From: Methanomicrobiales archaeon
Lineage (GTDB): Archaea; Halobacteriota; Methanomicrobia; Methanomicrobiales; JACTUA01
Length of the DNA stretch: 5,308 nucleotides
NCBI GenBank assembly: GCA_028678815.1
Contig: JAJRCS010000201.1
Span: 1-5,308 of the forward strand
Reading direction: 5' to 3'
The notes under the pieces were generated by a model that worked only from the letters and a program-made list of their open reading frames with translations, was not told the DNA's origin and ran no database searches. Shown here one piece after another: positions 1-5,216 of the stretch. The stretch's first letter is position 1. Each line of letters opens with the position of its first letter. A program made the position numbers and the translations under genes.

Positions 1-2200
1 TGAACTCAGCGGCCTGGCTGCGGGCCTCGGCCGCGGGGAGGATCCGGGCCTGGGTGATGAGGGGCTCATCGAGGCCGGTCAGCCCGGGGAGCTGGTACTC
101 GATGTAGTAGACCTGGGTCGGGGTGGCCATGGAGCCGTCGAAGTTATGGAGCCGGGAGACCATGGTCTCGTAGTAGGTCTGGTTGTTCATCTTGATGAGC
201 TGGTACTGGCCGGCGGTCTCCTCCGGGACATAGTACGCGGGATTGTACGGCTTGTCCCCGGCCGTGGCATTGAACCAGGTGGCCATGGCCCAGAACTTCG
301 GGCTGTCCATTTCGATATCGGTGATGACGTACCTCGTCCCGAGCTGGTCGGCGATGGCATTCGCGTAGTCCTCGGACTGGGTCACGAAGTACGAGGCAGC
401 CCCCGTCGGGCCCGCCACCCCTGCCTGGAAGGGGTTCGCGTTCGGGATCCGCATGGCCTGGAAGGTGATCTGGTGCCCGTAGTCCCACCAGGACATGACC
501 CCGTAGGAACCCGGCGGGTACGTGAAGCTGCTCCTCTCGAAGATCCCGTAATAATCGACCCCGGGCGAGGGGGTGCTCCCGGCCATCCAGTCGAGGGCCT
601 CGGTCCAGTCCCCGTTCATCATGGCCCCCTGGGAGTAGAGGGTATCGTACTGGAGCGAGGAGACGGTGAAGAGGAGGGCGATGGCCGCAACGATGACGAG
701 GGCGATGACCCAGGGATTTCCCGTGACACCTGGGGACGGCTTCTCCTTCCCGGCATGCTTCCCCCCCTTCTTCGCCTGCCGCTCCTCCTTCTTCCCCTTC
801 TTCTTCACGGGCTCGTCGGGCGGGGCGGTCTTCTTCCCGAAGAGGACCTTCGTCCCCGCCCATCCCCGGTCGAGGACGGTCCCCACGGCAAAGGCCGAGA
901 GGAGGGCGATGTTCACGGCAAGGTAGTACTCGTACCGGATGTGCTGGATGGTGGAGAAGAGGATGATCCCCGACCAGACGAGGACGAAGATCTGGTCCGG
1001 GTGCTCCTCCCGCCAGTTCCGGTAGATGACGGCCGCGACACCGAAGGCCATGAGGATGAGCCCGTACTGGAAGGTCATCCAGGCGAGGGTCAGGTCCCAG
1101 GTCCTGGCCTCCTGGACGGTGAGGGTGGTGGCGTACGTGCCGAAGAAGGAGAAGAGGCTCGCGATGAGGATGCTGTAGATGTCGGGGAGGGCGAGGGCGA
1201 GGAAGGCCACCACGACGAGGGCGATGCCCGCGAGGGAGAGGAGGTACTGGTACCAGGGCCGGCCCTTCAGGATTCGGGCATGGCCTGCGAGGAACCCGGT
1301 GGCGAGGATGACCATGAGGTACGCGTAGATATGCCCCACCGTGTACCGGGAGAGGACGAGGCCGGGGTGCTTGATCCCGAAGGCGAGCATGCCCACGATG
1401 GCGACGCCGAAGATGATGGCATTCGCGAGAAGGAGGTAGTCGCTCGACCGGTTCCTGAAGAAGTCCCAGACGTACTGCACCACGGTGAAGGCGGCCACGA
1501 TGAGGGCGAAGAGGATCATGGTGGGCATGGTGAAGAGCCCGAGAAGGTACGCGGCGGCGGTGAGGAGGGCGATGAGGGCAGGGATCTTCAGGGTCTCCAG
1601 GTTCTTCAGGTCAACCGGGTTCTTCTTCGTGTACACCAGGTAGGTGATGTACCCGAGGCAGAAGAGGGTGGAGAAGAGGACCTCGGCAATATGGTGGTCG
1701 AAGTAGCCGTAGAGGGAGCGCTGGAGGAACTGGCCGGGGATGATGGCGATGAAGAAGGCCGCGAGGAGGCCGGCCTTCCAGCCGGCCATCCTCTTCCCGA
1801 TGAGGTACATGATCGGTACCATGAGGACGGCCATGGCGGGCGGGATGAACTGGGAGATGTACACGATCTCCGGCCGGGTGGTCATGCCGAGGATCATGCA
1901 GACCATGGCCGCGAGGGTGGGGAAGAGGGGCCCCCAGTAGATGGTCTGCCCCACGGGATAGAGGGTCATGGGGTCGAACCAGGCATAGGCCGGGAAGTGG
2001 CGGATGATGAGCTCCACCTGCCGGAAGTTGTAGAGGGGATCGTCGCTCGCGGAGAGGTTGAGGGGATCCCCTCCTGCCAGGGTGTGGAGGTTGGAGAGGG
2101 GATTCAACCGGATCCAGAGGCAGAGGATCCCGATGAGAACGAGGGCGATCCAGACGAGATACCGCCGGTACTTCGATAAAAGGTTCAGGATATCGGCCAT
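1..2200 (-). CDS. aglB: Oligosaccharyltransferase AglB (STT3 family), C-terminus cut by window edge
   Basis: This membrane enzyme transfers a lipid-linked oligosaccharide to Asn of N-X-S/T sites on the outer face of the archaeal membrane. The frame is open for 733 codons from ATG at 2200 to the left edge, with no stop or frameshift. Seen: first transmembrane helix at about 14-31; acidic motif SDDP with D53-D54; GYFDHH with D168-H169-H170; TVQE (361-364), matching the archaeal TIXE motif; WWDYGH (571-576), the STT3 signature; and D632-x2-K635-x3-M639, matching the DK motif that helps recognise the acceptor Ser/Thr. A Lys-rich cytoplasmic loop (455-490) precedes the last membrane helix (about 497-516), and the external catalytic domain follows. 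The start is supported by GGAGGGG at 2209-2215, eight bases upstream. All motif classes known for archaeal AglB within this length are intact, so it should be active. Typical homologues are longer, so probably about 100 or more residues lie beyond the window (inference). Confidence 0.97.
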   Translation of the reverse strand, partial: MADILNLLSKYRRYLVWIALVLIGILCLWIRLNPLSNLHTLAGGDPLNLSASDDPLYNFRQVELIIRHFPAYAWFDPMTLYPVGQTIYWGPLFPTLAAMVCMILGMTTRPEIVYISQFIPPAMAVLMVPIMYLIGKRMAGWKAGLLAAFFIAIIPGQFLQRSLYGYFDHHIAEVLFSTLFCLGYITYLVYTKKNPVDLKNLETLKIPALIALLTAAAYLLGLFTMPTMILFALIVAAFTVVQYVWDFFRNRSSDYLLLANAIIFGVAIVGMLAFGIKHPGLVLSRYTVGHIYAYLMVILATGFLAGHARILKGRPWYQYLLSLAGIALVVVAFLALALPDIYSILIASLFSFFGTYATTLTVQEARTWDLTLAWMTFQYGLILMAFGVAAVIYRNWREEHPDQIFVLVWSGIILFSTIQHIRYEYYLAVNIALLSAFAVGTVLDRGWAGTKVLFGKKTAPPDEPVKKKGKKEERQAKKGGKHAGKEKPSPGVTGNPWVIALVIVAAIALLFTVSSLQYDTLYSQGAMMNGDWTEALDWMAGSTPSPGVDYYGIFERSSFTYPPGSYGVMSWWDYGHQITFQAMRIPNANPFQAGVAGPTGAASYFVTQSEDYANAIADQLGTRYVITDIEMDSPKFWAMATWFNATAGDKPYNPAYYVPEETAGQYQLIKMNNQTYYETMVSRLHNFDGSMATPTQVYYIEYQLPGLTGLDEPLITQARILPAAEARSQAAEF

Positions 2201-2208
2201 GCTGTTCT

Positions 2209-2215
2209 CCCCTCC
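2209..2215 (-). promoter_or_regulatory. Shine-Dalgarno site of aglB
   Basis: On the minus strand the purine run GGAGGGG lies 8 bases before the ATG at 2200. It pairs well with the archaeal 16S 3' end (CCUCC core) and fixes the start codon. It is the strongest ribosome-binding site in the window, consistent with aglB being translated independently of the gene upstream. Confidence 0.8.
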
Positions 2216-2233
2216 TCTGTTTCACCGGTGACC

Positions 2234-2250
2234 TTTAAATCGTTTGTATG
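2234..2250 (-). promoter_or_regulatory. Candidate TATA-box region for aglB
   Basis: A short AT-rich patch stands out in GC-rich surroundings. On the minus strand it contains TACAAA (2248-2243) followed by TTTAAA (2239-2234). Archaeal TATA boxes sit about 25 bases before the transcript start. The upstream element would start transcription near 2219 and keep the whole Shine-Dalgarno; TTTAAA would start it near 2210 and remove part of it. Together with the 416-bp gap from the previous gene, this suggests aglB has its own promoter. No clear BRE was identified, so this is a plausible but unproven call. Confidence 0.4.
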
Positions 2251-2289
2251 AGGGAGGGTCCGTAGAACCCGACCTTGAGCAACGACGAC
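2250..2289. repeat. 40-bp direct repeat, copy 1
   Basis: It begins GAGGGAGGGTCCGTAG and ends GAGCAACGACGAC. It matches 2484-2523 at 36 of 40 positions with no gap, and all four differences are transitions (offsets 12, 17, 27 and 32). The copies start 234 bp apart. It lies immediately upstream of the aglB promoter candidate. Confidence 0.85.
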
Positions 2290-2306
2290 TGCTCCCCGAA
2301 GGACGA

Positions 2307-2325
2307 CGATTTCCGCAGGAAATCG
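2307..2325. repeat. Inverted repeat, 8-bp stem, 3-nt loop
   Basis: CGATTTCC, loop GCA, GGAAATCG: a perfect 8-bp stem, followed by GAGT. It sits 17 bases after direct-repeat copy 1; a GACGAC motif lies both at the end of copy 1 and just before this hairpin. Confidence 0.8.
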
Positions 2326-2412
2326 GAGTCGAGCAACGTTAGTTGCGAGTGAGCAGGAGTGGAGCGACGAAGCGTCAGCGGAGTAGCGACCGCCATCAGG
2401 CGGGGTGCGACC

Positions 2413-2430
2413 AGGGAGGGTTCGAAAACC
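2413..2430. repeat. Partial copy of the direct repeat (5' part)
   Basis: AGGGAGGGTTCGAAAACC resembles the first half of the 40-bp repeats (AGGGAGGGTCCGTAGAACC) with one gap and a few substitutions. It leads directly into the GAAAACC/GGTTTTC hairpin at 2424-2441. The shared AGGGAGGGT block is exact. Confidence 0.5.
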
Positions 2431-2441
2431 TGATGGTTTTC
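2424..2441. repeat. Inverted repeat, 7-bp stem, 4-nt loop
   Basis: GAAAACC, loop TGAT, GGTTTTC: a perfect 7-bp stem. No T tract follows on either strand, so an intrinsic-terminator role is not supported. Confidence 0.75.
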
Positions 2442-2483
2442 TCATCCGCCGCCACCGCCTCTGGCGGGGAGGCAGGTTCATCA

Positions 2484-2523
2484 GAGGGAGGGTCTGTAGG
2501 ACCCGACCTCGAGCGACGACGAC
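2484..2523. repeat. 40-bp direct repeat, copy 2
   Basis: It begins GAGGGAGGGTCTGTAG and ends GAGCGACGACGAC, the partner of 2250-2289. In this copy the inner palindrome GGGTC-TGTAG-GACCC (2490-2504) is perfect; copy 1 carries a C-to-A-type mismatch at the last stem pair. The 8-bp hairpin CCATTCCC/GGGAATGG begins at its last base. Confidence 0.85.
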
Positions 2524-2541
2524 CATTCCCAGGGGGAATGG
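2523..2541. repeat. Inverted repeat, 8-bp stem, 3-nt loop
   Basis: CCATTCCC, loop AGG, GGGAATGG: a perfect 8-bp stem followed by GAGT. It has the same geometry and flank as the 2307-2325 hairpin but a different stem sequence, and it follows direct-repeat copy 2. Confidence 0.8.
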
Positions 2542-2546
2542 GAGTG

Positions 2547-2563
2547 CCGCGACGAAGTCGCGG
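2547..2563. repeat. Inverted repeat, 7-bp stem, GAA loop
   Basis: CCGCGAC, loop GAA, GTCGCGG: a perfect 7-bp stem. A near copy, CAACGAAGTCGCGG, occurs at 2591-2604 and differs from 2550-2563 at one base, which weakens the stem there. Confidence 0.8.
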
Positions 2564-2573
2564 GTAAGTCGCG

Positions 2574-2597
2574 GAGAACCAGACCTGGAGCAACGAA
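2574..2597. repeat. Partial copy of the direct repeat (3' part)
   Basis: This segment runs GAGAACCAGACCTGGAGC then AACGAA and matches the central and 3' part of copy 1 (2263-2286) at 20 of 24 positions. It is followed by AAGTCGCGG, which recurs at 2555-2563, 2566-2574 and 2596-2604. Confidence 0.6.
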
Positions 2598-2616
2598 GTC
2601 GCGGCAGGGCCGCCCC

Positions 2617-3756
2617 TCAGCGCCGGATGAGCCCGCCGAGGATCTCCTCGAACTCCCCGGCCTTCCTCTTCCAGCTGAACCGCTCCACGTCGGGGCGGTA
2701 GGCCGCCCGCCGGTCCATGGCATCCTTCACCCTCGCGAGGAACTCGGCCTCGTCCCGGTACACGGAGAGATGGGGGCCGCCGATGGCCATGATGTCGGGG
2801 ATGGGGGTGGAGAGGATGGGTTTCCCGCAGGCCGAGTACTCGAAGAACTTGTTCGGGAGGGCGATGTTCACCCACTGGGGCGGGGAGAGGGGGATGAGGC
2901 AGAGGTCCATGGGGGCGATGTAGCCAGGGAGGTCGTGGTACCTGACCGGCCCGGTGAAGATGATCCGGTCGAGGACCCCGAGCTCCGCCGCCTCCTTCCG
3001 GAGCTCCTCCATGTAGCCGGTGAAGAGGGACCCCCCCACGAGGAGGAGCCGGGTGGAGGGACGGTGATCCAGGAGCTCCGGGAGGGCGGCGATGACCCGG
3101 TCCAGGGCGTACCACCGCTCCACCGAGCCCTCGAAGCCGAGGACGAACTCGTCCTCCCCGATGCCGAGCCGCCTCCGCATCCCGCTCCCGTCCATGGGGA
3201 CGAACCGGTCGGTGTCCACCCCGTTCGTGATAAGGGTGGCATCGTACCCGAAGGACCGGAGCTTCTCCACGAGGGACGGGGAGACGGTGGTGATCCGGTC
3301 GCTCCTCTCCAGATTGTACCGGGTGACGAACCAGACGGCATCGTGGATGACCCTCTTCGTGATCCGGTTGTTGTAGTAGGCTGCGGCGGAGTCGGGGAAC
3401 CAGTCCTTCAGGTCAAAGACCACCGGGACATCGTGGCGCCGGGCGGCCCGGATGACTGCCATGCCGGCGAGGACATGGGACGCCACCACCACCTCGATCC
3501 CGCAGTCCCGGACGATCTCCTCGAGGACCCGGAAGTGGGTGGGGGCGTTCAGGGTGTAGTGGACGAGGGGCCCGCCCCGGGGGTAGCGGGTGGCCTCGTG
3601 GACGATGAGCCGGGTCTTCCGCTCCGGGCCCCGGCTCACATGGAAGTGGGGGACATGGACCTCGTGGCGCCGGGCGAGCTCCTCGAAGATGTAGTGGTGC
3701 CGGGAGGGGACGGGGTGGTGGATGTAGTCCTGGGTGGACACGAGGAGGATCTTCAT
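2617..3756 (-). CDS. GT4-like (GT-B fold) glycosyltransferase
   Basis: The predicted protein has 379 residues, a usual length for this family, and probably adds one sugar from a nucleotide donor to the growing lipid-linked glycan at the cytoplasmic membrane face. Seen: an N-terminal Rossmann strand MKILLVST; acceptor-domain region with FDLKDWFPDS (114-123); the linker motif TNGVDTDRF (177-185), typical of GT4 enzymes; FEGSVERW (208-215), opening the donor domain; FTGPV (267-271); and PNKFFEYSACGKPILST (301-317), the donor-phosphate loop. E306 matches the second Glu of the usual E-x7-E pair; the first is not acidic here, as in other PNKxFEY-type members. No signal peptide or membrane helix is seen. 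ATG at 3756 is chosen because homology starts there and GAGGG overlaps the upstream stop codon; a longer frame reaching 3894 only runs into the upstream gene. Eight bases separate the two genes, so they are very likely co-transcribed. Donor, acceptor and linkage are unknown. Confidence 0.93.
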   Translation of the reverse strand: MKILLVSTQDYIHHPVPSRHHYIFEELARRHEVHVPHFHVSRGPERKTRLIVHEATRYPRGGPLVHYTLNAPTHFRVLEEIVRDCGIEVVVASHVLAGMAVIRAARRHDVPVVFDLKDWFPDSAAAYYNNRITKRVIHDAVWFVTRYNLERSDRITTVSPSLVEKLRSFGYDATLITNGVDTDRFVPMDGSGMRRRLGIGEDEFVLGFEGSVERWYALDRVIAALPELLDHRPSTRLLLVGGSLFTGYMEELRKEAAELGVLDRIIFTGPVRYHDLPGYIAPMDLCLIPLSPPQWVNIALPNKFFEYSACGKPILSTPIPDIMAIGGPHLSVYRDEAEFLARVKDAMDRRAAYRPDVERFSWKRKAGEFEEILGGLIRR

Positions 3757-3761
3757 GGCGG

Positions 3762-3766
3762 CCCTC
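3762..3766 (-). promoter_or_regulatory. Shine-Dalgarno of the glycosyltransferase, overlapping upstream stop
   Basis: On the minus strand the dehydrogenase stop TGA (3767-3765) is embedded in TGAGGG, giving GAGGG at 3766-3762, five bases before the ATG at 3756. The overlap suggests translational coupling of the two genes. Confidence 0.55.
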
Positions 3767-5216
3767 AGGCGAGCGGGTGGAGGTTCCGGTCCCCCCGCCC
3801 GATCCCCTTGTACACGAAGCCCTCCCGGATGAAGGCGTCGGGGTCGACGACGTTCCGCCCGTCCACGATGACCGGCCGCTCCTTCCCTGTCCAAACCTTG
3901 AGCTTTGCGGGGACGAGTCTCCGGTATTGCTTGTGGGGAGTGAGAATGGCGATAACATCTGCCCCAAAGACGACCTCCTTAAGCTTATGAGATATCTGGA
4001 TATTGCGATACTGGTCGACGTAGGGGTCGTGGACGGGGACATCGGCCCCGTCCCTCTTGAGGAGCTTGCGGTACGGCTCCGAGGGGGTATTCCTCGTGTC
4101 ATCAGAATTCTGGAGGAAGGCCCAGCCGAGAACGGCGACCCGGGAGTTCTTCACCTCCTTCCCAGCCCGCCCAAGGCCGTCGAGGGTGAGCCTGTACATA
4201 TGCTTGGGCATGAAGTCGTTGATCTGCCGGGCGAGGAGGAAGAGGGAACTGATATCGTTCTGGAAATTGAGCTCCTTCCCAAGCTCGTTCCGTAACTCTT
4301 TCTTATGCTCGTTCCGGAGCTTCTTCCCCAGCTCCTTCACGCCCCGTTCCAGGTGATAGCTGTCCTTGGGGAGGCAGTGTCCCCCGACACCGGCCCCCGG
4401 GTAGAGGATACCCCTCGTCACCCCCTCCTCCTTCAGGCTCGCGACACCGGCCCGGACATCGTAGAAGTTCACCCCCATCGCCTCGCAGTAGAGGGCAAGC
4501 TGGTTGGCCGCGGCGATCTGGAGGTCCCGGAGGGCGTTCTCCGCGGTCTTCTCCACCTCGGCGGCGACCACCGTCATGGGGAGGATCCGGCCCTTCGTGA
4601 GGACCGTGCGGTAGAGCTCCGCCGCCCGCTCCGTGGAGGCACTGTCTATTCCCCCGACGACCCGGTCATGCTCACGGATATTCCGGATGAGCCGGCCGGC
4701 CATCACCCGTTCGGGGGCATGGGCGAGGGCGAAGTCCCGGCCCGCGACGAGGCCTGAGGCCTTCTCGAGGATCTTCCGGGCGGTCCCTCCCGTCGTCCCC
4801 GGGGTCACCGTGGATTCGATGACGACGAGGGTCCCCTTGGAGAGGTGCTCCCCCACGGAGGCGAGCCCCTCGTGGAGGGGGGTGAAGTCCGGGACGAGGT
4901 CCGCGGGGTTCCGGAAGGGGGTCTGGATGGCGAGGGTGACGGCATCGAGGCCCGACACGAGGGAGAAGTCGGGGCTGCACCGGAAGGTCCCGGCGGCAAC
5001 GACCTTCGCGAGGAGCTCCCCGAGGTCCGGTTCCACCCCCTTCAGGGGGTTCTCGCCCCGGTTGAGCATCGCGATCTTGTATCCCGAGGAGGGGGAGTCC
5101 CGCTGGAGGCCGATGACCTCGGAGAAGGCTCCCGAGGCGGCGAAGAGGACCGCCGAGGGGATGCCGACGTACCCCATCCCCACGACGCCCACCCTTCTTA
5201 CGGGCCTCTTTGCCAT
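3765..5216 (-). CDS. UDP-sugar 6-dehydrogenase, WecC-like (UDP-N-acetylmannosamine dehydrogenase type)
   Basis: A cytoplasmic NAD-dependent enzyme that oxidises C6 of a UDP-sugar to a uronate in two steps. Numbered from ATG 5216 (483 residues), the sequence shows GMGYVG (13-18) for NAD; ESTVTPGTT in the NAD domain; AEVEKTAEN with K223 and N227, the conserved central-helix pair; GVGGHCLPKD with the catalytic Cys at 281; and DDTRNTPSE, with R375, in the C-terminal UDP-binding domain. GGHC favours the WecC/WbpA branch over UDP-glucose dehydrogenase (usually GGSC), so UDP-ManNAc is the best substrate guess. Start: GGGGGT lies seven bases before ATG 5216. ATG 5285 in the same frame would add 23 residues with no family match and has GGGAG directly abutting it. 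Oddities: a repeated charged insertion at about 293-315 and a lower-GC patch at 3890-4020. It is the first gene of the visible cluster and probably feeds uronate to the N-glycan. Confidence 0.94.
   Translation of the reverse strand: MAKRPVRRVGVVGMGYVGIPSAVLFAASGAFSEVIGLQRDSPSSGYKIAMLNRGENPLKGVEPDLGELLAKVVAAGTFRCSPDFSLVSGLDAVTLAIQTPFRNPADLVPDFTPLHEGLASVGEHLSKGTLVVIESTVTPGTTGGTARKILEKASGLVAGRDFALAHAPERVMAGRLIRNIREHDRVVGGIDSASTERAAELYRTVLTKGRILPMTVVAAEVEKTAENALRDLQIAAANQLALYCEAMGVNFYDVRAGVASLKEEGVTRGILYPGAGVGGHCLPKDSYHLERGVKELGKKLRNEHKKELRNELGKELNFQNDISSLFLLARQINDFMPKHMYRLTLDGLGRAGKEVKNSRVAVLGWAFLQNSDDTRNTPSEPYRKLLKRDGADVPVHDPYVDQYRNIQISHKLKEVVFGADVIAILTPHKQYRRLVPAKLKVWTGKERPVIVDGRNVVDPDAFIREGFVYKGIGRGDRNLHPLA
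4269..4334 (-). repeat. In-frame 24-bp tandem repeats inside the dehydrogenase
   Basis: Two adjacent 24-bp units, 4319-4296 and 4295-4272, match at 18 of 24 positions and encode LRNEHKKE and LRNELGKE. A flanking block, 4334-4317, matches 4286-4269 at 16 of 18 bases exactly 48 bp (two units) away, implying a third, more diverged unit encoding GVKELGKK. The product is a Lys/Glu/Leu-rich, probably helical segment starting about 12 residues after catalytic Cys281. All units are multiples of three, so the frame is kept. Confidence 0.75.

Larger units (their letters stand above)
2250..2613. repeat. Mosaic intergenic repeat element with about eleven short hairpins
   Basis: Perfect inverted repeats occur in succession (coordinates; arm; loop): 2256-2270 GGGT, 7 nt; 2307-2325 CGATTTCC, 3; 2333-2346 GCAAC, 4; 2366-2376 GACG, 3; 2390-2403 CCGCC, 4; 2424-2441 GAAAACC, 4; 2455-2467 CCGCC, 3; 2490-2504 GGGTC, 5; 2523-2541 CCATTCCC, 3; 2547-2563 CCGCGAC, 3; 2601-2613 GCGGC, 3. 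Between them recur GAGCRACG (five times), GGAGT (four times) and AAGTCGCGG (three times). The 4- and 5-bp stems alone would be weak evidence in GC-rich DNA; the 7- and 8-bp stems and the regular spacing make the case. It could be an intergenic repeat family comparable in style to bacterial REP/BIME elements, a remnant of a small non-autonomous element, or a structured leader RNA. I do not recognise a named family. Confidence 0.75.
2201..2616. other. Long intergenic gap between glycosyltransferase and aglB, repeat- and hairpin-rich
   Basis: No credible gene is visible in these 416 bases. Reading frames that cross the gap on either strand translate the repeats themselves, lack recognisable domains and run into the neighbouring genes. 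Contents from right to left: a small hairpin three bases after the glycosyltransferase stop codon (2601-2613), a repeat and inverted-repeat mosaic (2250-2613), an AT-rich promoter candidate (2234-2250) and the aglB Shine-Dalgarno. The adjoining same-strand gene pair is separated by only 8 bases, so a gap of this size inside a functionally coherent cluster is conspicuous. Confidence 0.85.

Noticed and set aside
144..863. Minus-strand open frame overlapping aglB in another register
   Set aside because: It is an Arg/Gly/Pro-rich shadow frame; the AglB register carries WWDYGH and the DK motif across the same bases.
146..2179. Long plus-strand open frame of 677 codons opposite aglB
   Set aside because: It mirrors aglB codons whose third positions are nearly all G or C, which removes stops from the antisense frame. 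The translation is a low-complexity Gly/Glu/Asp/Val/Pro mix with no domain, whereas the minus strand carries every AglB motif.
2185..2526. Minus-strand 113-codon frame in the gap, overlapping the aglB start
   Set aside because: It is made largely of translated repeats (the VVVARGRVL and VVVAQGRVL segments come from the two 40-bp copies), has no clear ribosome-binding site and contains no domain.
2250..2613. CRISPR array
   Set aside because: The repeats are too few, unevenly spaced (234 bp between the full copies) and diverged, and the intervening sequences are themselves repetitive and palindromic rather than unique spacers. No cas gene is in view.
2601..2613. Intrinsic terminator after the glycosyltransferase
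   Set aside because: The hairpin GCGGC-AGG-GCCGC lies three bases after the stop codon, but no T tract follows on the minus strand, and archaeal termination usually depends on T-rich tracts.
2201..2616. tRNA or rRNA gene in the gap
   Set aside because: No cloverleaf with a TTCGA-type T loop paired to an acceptor stem could be formed; the TTCGA at 2421-2425 sits in a repeat and lacks the partner arms. No rRNA-like sequence was seen.
2770..3990. Plus-strand open frame of 406 codons opposite the glycosyltransferase
   Set aside because: It has the same antisense GC3 effect and a biased composition. It spans two clearly real genes on the other strand.
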